Assembly (NCBI GenBank): GCA_021018995.1
Contig: CM037598.1
Location: 63,568,671-63,632,670 of the forward strand
Reading direction: 5' to 3'
Source: Chloranthus sessilifolius
Lineage: Eukaryota > Streptophyta > Magnoliopsida > Chloranthales > Chloranthaceae
Length of the DNA: 64,000 bases
This document shows, piece after piece, positions 20,137 to 32,011 of this stretch. The stretch's first letter is position 1. Each line of letters begins with the position of its first letter. The notes below the pieces were generated by a model. That model saw only the letters and a program-made list of their open reading frames with translations, was not told where the DNA came from and did no database searches. The translations under genes and the position numbers were made by a program.

Positions 20137-23100
20137 AAACATAAAAGCAAAATAAAGAGCCACTTTTGTAGGAAGTACAGTGCATTTAGCATATGCAACA
20201 AGCCTTTTAAACCCCTAGGTGATCCCTAGAGGAGGAGTGAAGTCTCCGAGGGTTTTCATGAAGGTACCCAAACTTCTCCATGAAACTTAACATCGCAATA
20301 TTATCAAATGAGCAATCAAGGAGCAGGGTTAGTTACTCTTGAATCAATGATGAAACAGAAAATTTGATTATTGTTTGAACAGAATTTAAACATTTATAAA
20401 CCTCATGAATGTTTCAATATTTCCAATCTGTGAACAGTCATAGAAAATCATACAAATGTGCCGCAGTAAGCTCATCCTATGGATAAAAATTAGGTTATAA
20501 GTCATACTTAAGGTGCTCAAGTTCCAACCCAAATACTCACGAGGTATACTCTCATCGTGTTTTTGTTGAGGGTTCATTTTCACTCCAAACTCAAGAGCAA
20601 TTACATCTCCCAAATGGATCTGTAAGCATGAGCATAGGCATGATTCTTAGGCAATGGCATCATTGACATCTCCTCACCATAGATTGGGTCACTTATCTCC
20701 ACATGACTCACTCAACTTTGGATCACAAGGGCTTTTAATCTAGTATGGCTTATGGAGTGAAGTTCCAAGGAAAGGCAATTTGACCAGAGGTTTGAATTTG
20801 AGAACTGAGGAAGTGCAGGAGATGGTTCATGACTCCACCTTTTTGATTTTAGCTTCTTTTTTCTTCTTTTCGAGATTCTCACATTCACAGTGATCAGTTC
20901 TTTCTTTGATCTTGCATTTTTGAATATAAGGTCCCTTTTTGGCCTTTTAGCTTGCATCTTTTTCACATTGTTTGTCTCTTCTTTTCTCACCACCATATTG
21001 CCTGCTTTTGAGGTATTTTCTCTTCATTTTCTTGATGTTGCCTTAAATGGTCCATCTTCGATTCTTTCTCCTTTACCTCCTAATTCTCGTGAGTGAGGAA
21101 GGCTGAATTGGTTCCATAGGTTCAAGTACTTTTGAGTATTTTTGATGAAGAATTGTAGGATTTCTACTCAAATGGGGTACAAACAAAGGCAGATTTTTCT
21201 TGGTTGGTTCTCATAGGTTCAAGTCGTCCAAAGAAGGCCTTGATCTTTTCCTCGTTTCATGAGTGCTATTACTTGTTTTAATTTGGAGTTTCTAACTTCT
21301 AGTGGATCTAATGCCTCAGCCAATCCTTTGAATCGAAAAAATTGCCTCGATCCACTCTTCAAGCAGAGATGGAAAATATATGGGCTCAATTCTCACCGGT
21401 TATGGTTTTTCCTTGAGCTTTTAAGTATATCTTTACCTTTTCTCTTCCTTTTGACTTACTACGATACCAAGATGTTTTTATGGTGTAATCATCATGGAAA
21501 TGTAGAATATCGCAAGGTTTAGAATGCCTAAATTTGGCAACGGAATTTTAAATTTTCTAGTTGTCATGATTCTTAAGTAAATTAATACATTTCCTAATTA
21601 CTTAGGTGATTCTGCTGCCCTTATGTTAACTATTCCCTAGGCAGGACTTGTCTGCCACACCCCCAAACGTATGAGGAGCAGTGTCCTCACTGGTTCAAAG
21701 GTGGTGGACCATTATTGGCGGAAGACAGGAGAAAAAATAATAGCATGGAGAATTGAGAAAGCAAATTGCATGAACCGTAAATTTCTGAGAAAAATAAAAG
21801 GAAAAGAGGGGGGAAAGGGATGGGTCTAGTATGGGGGTGGCTACCTCCTCTGGGCTGGGAATGGGCAAGTCTGGCAGGAGTAAGGCAAGGTTGGGTGAGA
21901 TGGGTGGGGTTTGAATAATAGGGGTGGTGGGTGTGGAAGGGGTATCTGGAATGGCAATGATAGATGGAGTGCTATCTGGGATAGGGAGGGGTGGGGTGTA
22001 AGGACCGGGCCTTCAATGGCGATGAGGTGCAAGAAGAGCCGACAGCCTCGGGACTGTGAGGAAGGGTAATGGGTGAGGCTCTGGAAGTTTGAAGCTCCTC
22101 TTCTCTGCAGCTTAGAAATGGTTCTGCTCAATTCCATGAAAAGAGTGTGCTCGTTCCGCAAAGAAGATGTTCTTCAATGGGCTCAACCACAGTGAATCGA
22201 AGAGGTTGTGCAGTGCAACAGGGGCTCCAGCTTCCTCATTCTCCTTAACATGGCTGGCAGAGGTGGCATATCTAGGGAGGGGATGGAGTGGTAGGGGACT
22301 AAAGGGGTCCACTGGGAGGGGGTGGGGGGTTAAGAGAGGGTCGATGGGATAAAAGAAGAAAGAAAACTAAGAACAGAAAAAATCTAAACTATATGCAGCA
22401 GAAAATAAAAATGTAAAATTGAATATATGAGCAAGGAAATGGAAAACATGATATACAAATGCAAGAAAAATCAACAAAACAACGCTAGAACTGCTAAAAA
22501 AAATAAAATCTAAAAAATAGCAGGATTGCTATGCAGATGGAAGGAAACTAATGCTAATAATAGAGAAACAGTAAAAACAAGGTAAGGGACTGCATACAAA
22601 GTTTTTTTAAAAAAAAAAATAATAATAATAAAAAAAAAATAAAAAAGTGTTGATACAAAAACAGAATTTGTGAATGCAAAATAGGAAAACAAAGTTAGAA
22701 ACTAACTATACTCACAGAAAAATGACGAAAATTAGTAAAACTAGGACACATTAACCTAAGAAAGAAAAAAAAAATCAGCGATCTAAAAACAGAATTTGAA
22801 ACTAAAATTTCTAAAACGAAAATCTAATGTCAAATGATTCATAAGATTCATAAGATTCATAAGATTGACCCCTTTGTTGATGAAGCATGGGAGCACTTAT
22901 TAAAAACAGAGTTCATACACAGCTGAGACCCATTTATGATGAAGAAATCTCGAAGGAAAATAAAATAAGTGGGTCCATTGAATATTCAAAACAGCCTATG
23001 ATTCACTACTCATTATCCTACATGATTCCTTAAAAAAAAAAAATGATCTCAGCAGGTCCAGATGGGAAAAGTGGATGCAAATGGAGAAAAAAAACATCTG

Positions 23101-23754
23101 AAGATATATATATATTTTTTATTTTTATAATTTTCTATTTTTTTTTTTTTTACTTGTTTTGGATCACCCTGTGCTCAACAAGAGCCCTTATTTACTATCT
23201 GAAAATAATGAGAAACAACTAAGAGATTTTCTATTTGTGTTTTCATTTTCTTTTATTTTGTATTTGGTTTTGTAAAAAATTCAAAGATGCCTAAAAGACA
23301 GAGAAATTATAATCAAAACAAACATTAAACACAATGAGCTCGGTTCTCAAGAATTTAAAAATAGAAAATGAATGTAAAGGAGAAGGGACGCAAACTCAAG
23401 CAGATCTGCTCCATTTTAGTCCAGATGCTCTTGTTGACGCTTCCTCAGATCTGCAAAAATCCAAAAGCAAAGAAGACTACCTTATTCAAGTATTGACAAA
23501 ATAAAAGAAAAACTCAAAGCACACCCAAATTTGACAAAAGACAAAAGAGTAGCAGCAGCATTTAATCAAATAACAAGAAGGCAAAGAATAGATAACTCAG
23601 AAAAATAAAATTAGGATTCTGCTGCAGTAAATCAGGTTTTCTATACAAAACAGCTGTAGACATTTAATCAAGTACTTGGAATGCAAAGTGCAGGTTTAAA
23701 GCAAAAATTAAAATAAATGAAAATAAACATAGGTCTATCTATTTTAGAACAAAC
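20137..23754 (-). other. RE2 interior, no recognisable coding
   Basis: No RT, integrase, protease or knuckle motif is visible on either strand. 21780-22340 is strikingly G-rich on the plus strand (C-rich, Pro/Ser/His-coding on the minus), with a 106-residue open frame 22161-21841 that I do not recognise. 22836-22865 has three copies of ATTCATAAG. Poly-A/T runs are frequent at 22590-23160. Confidence 0.7.
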
Positions 23755-23755
23755 T

Positions 23756-23773
23756 TCCCCGGCAACGGCGCCA
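23756..23773 (-). promoter_or_regulatory. RE2 primer-binding site (tRNA-Asp)
   Basis: Minus strand TGGCGCCGTTGCCGGGGA, the complement of the 3' end of plant tRNA-Asp, lies 6 bases inside the 5' LTR. Confidence 0.88.
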
Positions 23774-23779
23774 AAAACT

Positions 23780-25705
23780 TGTTGTCGCTCCAAGTGTGCC
23801 ATAATTGTGTGCATTATGAATCAAAAATTAAAGAATTAAAGAATGCTAGGTTATATGGATGTTAACTTATGAAAGGGATATCGACATTGGGGCTAACATC
23901 GCACCGCAAGATCGTGAGGCCAATTGTAGCAAGTTTTAAAAGTAAGTATTTCAAGATCGTCCACAGAGAAGTTTGTCTAAAATGAGAGATAAACCTCCAG
24001 ATCTGTGCTACCAGATCTGGCACTATAATTATCTAAAATAAAGAATAGATAAAAGAGAGTGTTGGGTTTTGTCACGTTTAACTAAAAGCAAATAAAGAAA
24101 AGAACTAACTACGTGATCCAGATCCGAGTTGTGGAGGTGTTTAAAATAAGACAAATGCAGAAATAATAGCTTCATGTATTTTAGCCTTTAAATTTTAATG
24201 GAGAATCTGTAGTTCAACAGAGCAGATTCAATCTTCATCTGGCTACCAGCACAGATGTAAGAGAAATAAATCCAATTAAGGAATAGGTTTAGACTTATGG
24301 CGTGATTTGTCACGGATCATCACTAGCGTGGCCTATTCTTTATTTGAACATGAACATCATCGTAAATCCGCTTGAATTAGGTTACCAACGCTAATTCGCA
24401 CAGGGATGATGAATTAAGGGAAGTTGGATGCGGATGAGTGAATCTAAAGAAGTCTAATGCACTAAGGTGAACATTCAGAACCCTCGACATGACTCCAATG
24501 GAGAAGACACAAAATACAGCAACCTTTTAAAATCCAACGTTACAATTACAGAGCACGGCTTCTTAGAGAGCCTTCAGACTTACAGTCTGGGCTTCTCAGA
24601 GAGCCCTCAGATTTACAGTCTTGAATCCGAACTTGGAAGTACAAATCACTCGCAATGGCTCTCAAAGGTAAAATACAAGAAGGGATTACAGGGGAATCAG
24701 ATGAGCTTTCTGACCGGAATGGGGGAAACAGAGATGAAAACTCTAAAATCTGGATGCCTCAATTGGGCAAATGTCTTCTCAATTTATAGCTTTCCCTCTA
24801 TCCTGCACAAGGCTGAATTGACCAATCAGAAGTGCTCAGATCTGGATTGCCCAATGGTCGTTGAGCACGGGATCCAGGATCGTTTCGCCAATGAAAATGC
24901 TGATCCGTTCAGCCAATCAGGCGTTAGAAGCATCAATTCTGTTATGGGAATTCAAAAGTTTGTTTGAGCTTCTAGAAGTTCCCGCCAAGTGATTTCATCT
25001 TTGGGTTTTCACGTGGGGCGGAATATGCCTTTGGTTTGTGCTTGGAATCTTCCGGAATGTCTCTGGGCTTTTAATTACATTGGGGCGCGTGCAGAGTTTA
25101 CTGAAATGCCCTTCAAAGTGGTCAAATCCTCAAAGATGCTATTTCGCAGAGTTTAAGGGTCTTTTCAAAGTAGTTTGGCTCCGTAAGTTCTTTTCGCAAA
25201 GCATTTTGGCTTGAAGTTCTTTTCATAAAGCATCTTGGCTTCAAGTTCTTTTCGCAAAGGACTTTGGCTTGAAGTTCTTTCGCAGGACTTTGGCTTGAAA
25301 GTTCTTTTTCGCATGAGGACTTCTCTTCTTTTCGCAGAGGTAAATCTTCTATTCGAGGAGTGTTTTCTTCTTTTCGCAAAGTTCAAGGTTCTTTGCGAAT
25401 AGTAAAAGTTCTTTGCGAATTGGACTCTAGGCTCCCATTCTTCTTTGCGAATGGCTCTCTCTCTTTTTTCAGGTCTTTGTCTGCTCTTTTAGACCCTTTT
25501 TAGCCATTGCTGAGGTTGTTTCTTCAATCCATCTTTCAGCTTGACTGAGTTGTCAGCTTTTTGATCATTTTAGGATGCTTTTCGGACTTGGACCTGTCAA
25601 ATTGGTTAGCTATAAAATGCACACTAAAGCACTTATTTAGTCTTCTCAAGGGTCTTTCAAAGCTCATGTTTAGGGGTAAAAAATGGTATTTTTCACTACT
25701 TAACA
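23780..25705 (-). repeat. RE2 5' LTR (right)
   Basis: 1926 bases, from TGTTGTCGCTCC to CTACTTAACA. It contains the tandem AAGTTCTTTTCGCAAAG block (25175-25330). Confidence 0.92.
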
Positions 25706-25710
25706 GTTTC

Positions 25711-26801
25711 CCACATCTTGCACACACTAGGGTAGAAACAGGAGTAACAGCTGATCCCCGCGCTGAACCCTGAGACACAGAAGCTCCACTTGCAGTAGTG
25801 CTCCCGGCTCTGAAAGGTCACCCTAGTGACGAACTCTGCGGTCTCTGATAGGAAGACAACACTGGTCCTGAAGCAACAACTGGTCTAGAATATGATGGCT
25901 GACTAGGGTAGGGAGGAGGTTTAGAGAACCTCAGCTTTTTGTTCACCTGCTTTGAAGCACTCTGCTGTCCCTGGCCAAACCGATTTTTATTTCCCTGCTC
26001 TCGCCTCAAGTACTGTTTTTGAATGTCTTCCTCTGCAATGAGGGCCTTTGACATGACGCCCGCATACGTCTCCATTTCCCACATCGACACCCTCTCCTGA
26101 ATGTTCAGCCTCAAACCTCTCTGAAATTTCTGAGCTCTCATCAGCTTAATGGCCACATGTAAGGGTGCAAATCGGGAAAGTCTATCAAATTCTACACCAT
26201 ACTCGCTCACCGATATCTCATTCTGTTTCAACTCAATAAATTGGACTTCCCATTGGTTACGCACGATCTTTGGAAAGTACTGATCATTGAACGTCTCCAC
26301 GAACTCTGCCCAAGCCCATGGAGTATTGGGGTAGTCCTGCTCTCTCATCCTGGAAACAGACTTCCACCACGGGCTGGCCTCACCCAAAATTTTGAAGGAT
26401 GCCCAGCGTACTTTCTCAACATCTGTACACTGTAACACCTCAAAAGTCTTCTCGATCTCATCATGCCACGCCTCGGCCCCCATAGGATCCGTCTGCCCTG
26501 AGAATGTAGGAGGTCTCATCCTCCTAAACTCTGCGAATCCTCCTGGCTGATGTCTGGCTGCCAGCATCTCGGTATGTTGGTCTATGGCAGCAGTCTGTTG
26601 AACCATGTTGTTGGCCAAGACTGCCAACACCTGGTCAACATTTCCCCCGTCAGGTCTAGCAGCTCCCAAAGGATCTGCATTAGGGCTAGATGCGGCTCTC
26701 CCTCTGCCATATGCGGTGCCTACGCCCTCATCTATCTCTTCGATGCGAGCCGTATGAGGTCCCTCTATACCTCGGCCTCTACCTCTAAACTGTGGAGGCA
26801 T
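25711..26801 (-). pseudogene. RE1 gag (5' part), one in-frame stop
   Basis: From the ATG at 26801 the frame gives an Arg/Gly-rich start (MPPQFRGRGRGIEG) and then the retrotransposon gag domain: FRRMRPPTFSGQTDP, WWKSVSRMREQ, FNDQYFPKIVRNQ, VSEYGVEFDRLSRFAP, KFQRGLRLNIQ. A TGA at 25818-25820 interrupts it; the same frame then continues to the first zinc-knuckle cysteines at about 25725, where RE2 entered. Gag would form the virus-like particle. The single stop and the RE2 insertion make this copy non-functional. Confidence 0.88.
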
Positions 26802-26892
26802 GCTGATCTGTCATTGTTGAAAACAATAACAATGATCAGTATTGATTGTTAAAATAATCCAATCCCTTAGTCCTAAGACTCTGAACCTAGAG

Positions 26893-26908
26893 CCTTGCTC
26901 TGATACCA
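26893..26908 (-). promoter_or_regulatory. RE1 primer-binding site (initiator tRNA-Met)
   Basis: Minus strand TGGTATCAGAGCAAGG, complementary to the 3' end of plant initiator tRNA-Met, starts 2 bases inside the 5' LTR. Confidence 0.88.
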
Positions 26909-26910
26909 AC

Positions 26911-29268
26911 TATGATGACTCGACTTTTCTAATCCCTAAGGTATAGGAAAGGCCGGTTCATCAACTTATTGATTTCTAAATAAGCCGTAACAAACAGAAG
27001 CCGACAACATAACAAAGATTTAAAGACAGAGGCAAAGCATAATAATATTCCAAAAACAAAAGCTTTCTATAACAAAAATTATATATCACTGTCAAAAACC
27101 AAGAAGAACCACCGGTGATGGCCAATCCAACACCTAAAATAGTGGTTCACAATAATGGTTCCTCGAGTGATAATAAAAGAACCAAAATAATGGCCTAGGG
27201 CCCAATATTCAAATTTATATTCTAACAAAAGTACCAAAAATAAGGGATCTAGGATCAAGGGAAAAGCTCCTCAGCTGGTATGTCCAATTCCTCCTTGGGA
27301 ATGTAATCAGAGTCCTCCAGATCCTCTAACCCAAGGTCAGACTTAGCACCTGTGACGTATAGTCGAGGGTGAGCTAACAACCAAGCCCAATAGAGGAAAC
27401 AGATCTATTTGCATCTTATTATAAGTAAGGTTTTCAAAAGACAGAAATCGGATCAAATATGGTTTTCAAATGATGCTTTGCAAACTAAATCTCCAGTTCT
27501 AATCCTGAGTCAAATCTGATAACATAAATCTGATGTGTTTGAAAATCTTCTGAATTAGCATGCTTCTTGTCTGAAATTTATAACTTAATTTTATCTCCCA
27601 AATTTTCTGTAGCATGAGAGCGGACTATGTGACCGATGGGAAACCCTACTGACCATCGTCGTTCATGAACCCATTTCTGAAGTGCAACAAGCCCCTACGC
27701 TATGAGGGAAACTTGCGCCAAAGTAAGACCGTCAACACGGTTGGTATAATATAGGGCATCGTTCGTATGAACCCCAAATCGAATGCAAATGCTAACATAT
27801 ATCAAGGCTTATTATTCATAACAGAATACTGATTTTTCGAAGTTCTGATTCAAAAATTTACTGAGGTTCTGAGGTTCAAATTACTAAGTTCTTAGTCATA
27901 ACAAAGTTTCCAATTTTCAAATTTGTGTCATATATTCAGAGTTTTATTCATGTTGTGTGCAACAAAATTTCCAAAATTTATGCCTCTTAAAAGAAACAGT
28001 CAAAATAGTTTATGCTTATAATTTAATGTAAATAAAATATAGGGTTCCCCTACCTCAACAAAGAAGGTTCGAAAGCAAGCATAAGCAGTCGTCACCAAGG
28101 ACTCCCAATATTCAAAACCTACATATATTAACACTCTCAGTGTTAATATAGCACCAAAAAAATCAAACCAAAAGTTTGCCGTGAAAAAATCCGACAAAAT
28201 TTTCAAAGGCCAGAAACAGGATAGAATTCGACCCTCGAATTCAAATTCATGGGTCGAATTTGAAATTCGATGGTCGAATTAAATTTCGACCCTCGAATTT
28301 CAAAACTGCTTCAAACTTTAAAACTCAGAAAATCGACCCTCGATTTTCAAATCGATGGTCGATTTCCAAATTCGACCCTCGAATTGGAAATCGACCTTCG
28401 AATTCAAAAATCTGCATCAGGCACAGAAGTTGGAAAATCGACACTCGATTTTCAAATCAATGGTCGAATTCCAAATTCGACCCTCGAATTTCTTCAGGTC
28501 TGTGGCTGTTAAAATTTCCATGTCCGGACTCTTTCTTTCTTATTCAACCACAGCCAACTAATCTTAAATGAACACACTATACATATTCTAAACAGAAATT
28601 GAATTCATAAGACAGGAGGAGGTTATAAAAGCCTACCTCTTGTCATTTAAATCATTGCTTCTGTTGCACCAATTCACGCACTGGAACTCATCTCCAAAGC
28701 TCAACGATTTAGATCTTCAAATCAATTCATCAATCTAATGAGGTGGCCACTCAAACCTCTCCTTAGTGCACAGGACTGATCCCTCTTTTTGTTAATATCC
28801 ACTCCCCTATCATTCTCTTCCAATAGCTCAAACCGATCAGAATTTCAATACGGAGCTTATCAACGATAGAGATGGGGAGGGAATGTTCAAGTCTCAAAAG
28901 ATCTAAGATTAAAAAACAAAATGAGAGACAAAAGTTCCTATTTTCTAATCCAACCGAAAGAGAGAGAGAAGTTAAACTTCTCTTTCAATCTCTCTTATAA
29001 CTTAAAACCAACAAACTAATATCTAGATTTTTATAATTGCCATCTTATCCACTTAAGTTGCAAAAGTGTCCCATGATGAACACATACACCACCCTTATCA
29101 TGTAAGTCATCGATTGCATGACTTGCACACCTCTCGAGACAAATTCCATCGGTCATTTATCTTATTATAGCCTTAGCTTACCAAAAATCCAAAAATATTC
29201 TTCAATAATTTTCGGACACGCTTACCGAGGTAAACAAAAAATAAGCCAAAAATATCAGGGATATTACA
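26911..29268 (-). repeat. RE1 5' LTR (right)
   Basis: 2358 bases. The left edge reads TATGATGACTCGAC where its relatives read TGTGACGACCCGAC; the three changes are all G-to-A or C-to-T, as expected from decay of methylated cytosines. It ends GATATTACA. Confidence 0.92.
28226..28491. repeat. Palindrome array TTCGACCCTCGAA in the RE1 5' LTR
   Basis: Counterpart of 8908-9153, 780-1040 bases from the LTR 5' end and downstream of the putative TATA box, so probably present in the element RNA. It has about eleven units, one more than the other copy (extra TTGGAAATCGACC unit near 28384). Confidence 0.9.
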
Positions 29269-29494
29269 TACTTAGTATTTGATATTACCTCTGCTTATAA
29301 ATTAGAGTTGTATTAAAAGGAAACTTCATTTCTGCATTTAGAGAGGTGGGGTATGAGAGATTATGTAACCCTAGTTTTCATAGATTAGTGAAAGGACTTA
29401 ACATCACCCTTGGATGTAAGCAAATTGTCAAACCATGTAAATCTTTCTATTTGCGTCTTGTTTGTTGTGTGATCTTTTGGTTGCTAAAATTTCT

Positions 29495-29497
<3 letters not shown>

Positions 29498-29561
<64 letters not shown>
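29498..29561. repeat. (AT)n microsatellite, right half
   Basis: About 32 AT units starting immediately after the Copia-like LTR end at 29497. Confidence 0.9.
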
Positions 29562-29564
<3 letters not shown>

Positions 29565-29849
29565 GAATCGGGTCTGGCCGGGTGAAATACTCTATTTTCA
29601 TCTTTTTTGAAGAGAGAAAATTTCTAAGCCCCTTTTACCCCCCTTTTTATCATTCTAGGTTTTATGCTTAAATTTTCAAAACAAAAAGTGGTATCTATTA
29701 TTTCATTCATTCATCTATTTTCACTATTTAAAATTTCTAGGCATTTTGTTAAAGAATGATATTTTTATTGATCACTTTCAAAATTAATTCCTAAACTTTC
29801 ATATGAGTAGAACCCTTCCTTAGTCTTTGCCTTTTTTAAAAACCTACAT
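29562..29849. other. No feature seen
   Basis: AT-rich. The first 30 bases (CGGGTCTGGCCGGGTGAAATAC) appear to continue the split repeat seen at 7180-7317. No coding signal. Confidence 0.4.
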
Positions 29850-31432
29850 TTAAAAAATAAATCTTTAGATCCAAAAGGCCTTCTTGTTGAATTCTATATT
29901 GGTTTTTGAGTGCTAGTGGGTTTAACCATCCACAATGAGCTGTCAAATGACAGCAGCTCATTGTGGACACCACAAACAAGAAGGGCTAAGATATATATAG
30001 CTCACTGTGATATCCCACCAACGACCTATCAACCAAGAGATTGAAACGACACGAGCAGCCATAGTGAGCTGTCCATAGACAACAACTCGTTGTGACCATC
30101 ACAAACAAAAGGTTGGAATTATACACAGCTCGCTGTGGGTATACCACTGTCAACATTAAGGAGCAACACAGAGCCTCAGCTACTACGCGATGTGGGAACC
30201 ATCACAGCGTGTTATCAAAAGAAATGTACTCCTGAAAAGGGAAGAACACAGAAGGCTATCAGACTGCCCAAACATGCACAGCTTGTTGTGCAATAAGTAA
30301 CAGCGCGCTATCGAATCCGACAACAAGCTGCCAACAGAAACACAAAGCAATTCAAGAACTCTTCAAAAAACAACCTCCTAGGCCATAGTGCGCTATTGGC
30401 AACCAACAGCTCACTGTGTATATGAAAAAAGAATATGTCCTTAAGACAAAACAAAGAGCAAGAGAAATCGAAAAAAAAATTCTTAGCAATCGAGAGATTA
30501 CACAATAACATCAACAATCATCACAACATGAGATATACGTCGAAACCCAATCACTGAAAAAAAATCACGGGACCGAAGTCCACACACCAAATCCACTATG
30601 AAATAAATGATTACAAAGAGTTTTGAATGATATACCGACACATGCATGCACATGCCCTATCAAACCCCCATGCAATCAACTTCCCATCACGGGTTGCCTC
30701 CATAGCTTTTCAATTTGTATGCCTTTCTCTACCGTTGATGAACGAACAACGATCTGCCTTAAAGTCCACAAGGCTATCAATCACTCACCCCAATATCTAG
30801 GGCTCAACTCACTCAACTCACTTGAGTAAAACAATATAAGATGAAAGATGAAGTGGGAAGGAAACCCTTCGAATAAAAATTGTTTCTGCAAATCAAAAAA
30901 ATTTCAAAGGTTGAAGAAGAGGGAGTTCTAGGGTTTTGTCTCAAGAAGGAGGAAGCACTCTCTTATCTTTCTTAGGTTTCCTGCCCTTTTCAAAAAGGGT
31001 TTTATCAAAAACCTTAAAAACCCCAAAAGACCAAAAACCCATAAAAGTCCAGAAAGCACCTTTTCCCAAATAATGAAGATGGTTATCTCGTGGAACCACA
31101 ACTCGTTGTGATTCAAATGACAGCGAGTTGTGATCACAGCAAGCTATGAATACCACAACAGCTCGCTGTGACCAATATCACAGCTCGCTTTGAACATTGA
31201 AATAACCCACAACGACAGCTCGCTGTGAGCTGCTCTTCTATTTATTTAAAATGCATTTTTAAAAGTCTTTTGAATCATAAACAACATAGGTCAAGGATGT
31301 GTGTCAGATAACCTTAATTATTCTAGGCAGGACCCATCCATCTTGGCACACACATTAACCTAAGGGAGATCTACCCGAATTTTGGAGTAGAATGTGACAA
31401 ATAGGATCCAACATGTAGGTCTAGGTGTCACA
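29850..31432 (-). repeat. Possible old LTR with CACAGCTCGCTGTG palindromes
   Basis: Palindromic units such as CACAGCTCGCTGTG, CACAATGAGCTG and CAGCTCATTGTG recur at 29935-30425 and 31085-31225. The right edge reads CTAGGTGTCACA|TTCCCGTCTTTAG, which looks like an LTR end (minus-strand start TGTGACACC) followed by a polypurine-like AAAGACGGGAA. The left boundary was not found and there is no paired copy in the window, so LTR identity is a guess from the edge and from similarity of design to the other LTRs here. Confidence 0.35.
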
Positions 31433-32011
31433 TTCCCGTCTTTAGTTTAATAGGATGGCAACATGTCTAATGATATCCAATTGGTTTTAAAACTCTTAGA
31501 TAGAAGGGATTTTGATATGAAAAGTACTTCGTAAATCTATAAAATTGGAAACAATGGAAGTCAAGATTCCTTCCTATCCAAGAGGTTTGAAACAACTTGA
31601 ACCCCTCAAGAGATTCAAGTAGTTGATCCTGACCTTTGCGCATAACTAGGACCAGTTAGGGGCAGCTAGGGCTGTCAACGGGCCGAGCTGGGCTGGGTTC
31701 GGGCCGGGCTTTTTGATAGGCCCGTTTTTTTTTTTAAATATAATGGAGGTCCGAACCCGGCCCGATAGCTATCCGGGTCGGGCCGGGCTCAACCCGTTTT
31801 TTAATATTTATAGCCCGAACTTGGCCCAAAAAAACCTGGCCCGTTATAAATCGGGTCAAAACCACTAGTTCAGGCCTGAGTTCAAGCCCATATTCGGGCC
31901 AGGTTTCTAATAAATTTTTTAAGCTCTTTCCTATGACTTTCTTTCGACAATTTTTTTTAAAGCTATAATTATTATAAAAATAAAACATTTAACATTCTTA
32001 GAAATAGAAAA

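Larger units (their letters stand above)
18205..25705 (-). mobile_element. RE2: noncoding gypsy-like element with tRNA-Asp primer site, TSD GTTTC
   Basis: Two LTRs (18205-20103 and 23780-25705) flank a 3.7-kb interior. GTTTC flanks both ends (18200-18204 and 25706-25710). The primer site beside the right LTR matches the 3' end of tRNA-Asp, so the element lies on the minus strand. No gag or pol motif is visible in the interior, so this is a LARD-type non-autonomous element that would need enzymes from a relative. Tat/Athila-type elements often use tRNA-Asp, which makes that lineage likely. It is 7.5 kb and inserted into RE1 gag. Confidence 0.93.
7582..29268 (-). mobile_element. RE1: nested Ty3/gypsy chromovirus (Tekay-like), with TSD
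   Basis: Two LTRs (7582-12358 and 26911-29268) bracket gag, pol and an accessory ORF, all on the minus strand. TACTT flanks both ends (7577-7581 and 29269-29273). The primer site matches initiator tRNA-Met and a polypurine tract adjoins the 3' LTR. Integrase is downstream of RT (gypsy order). The lineage call rests on the Met primer site, long LTRs and integrase tail similarity to RE3 and RE5. The span is 21.7 kb because it hosts a solo LTR (9213-11635) and RE2 (18205-25705); its own length would be about 11.7 kb. The coding regions contain many stops and frameshifts. Confidence 0.93.
7398..29497. mobile_element. Copia-like solo LTR split by RE1
   Basis: The left piece (7398-7581) begins TGTTGAGATTGTG; the right piece (29274-29497) ends TTTCTACA. 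RE1 and its TACTT duplication lie between them. Without RE1 the LTR is about 408 bases. Flanks are TATAT on the left and ATATA on the right, inside an AT microsatellite, so the target duplication cannot be read exactly. No internal region is present, so it is a solo LTR. Confidence 0.65.

Noticed and set aside
29850-31432. A definite full-length LTR
   Set aside because: Only the right edge looks right; no left boundary, paired copy or target duplication was found, so it is reported only as possible.
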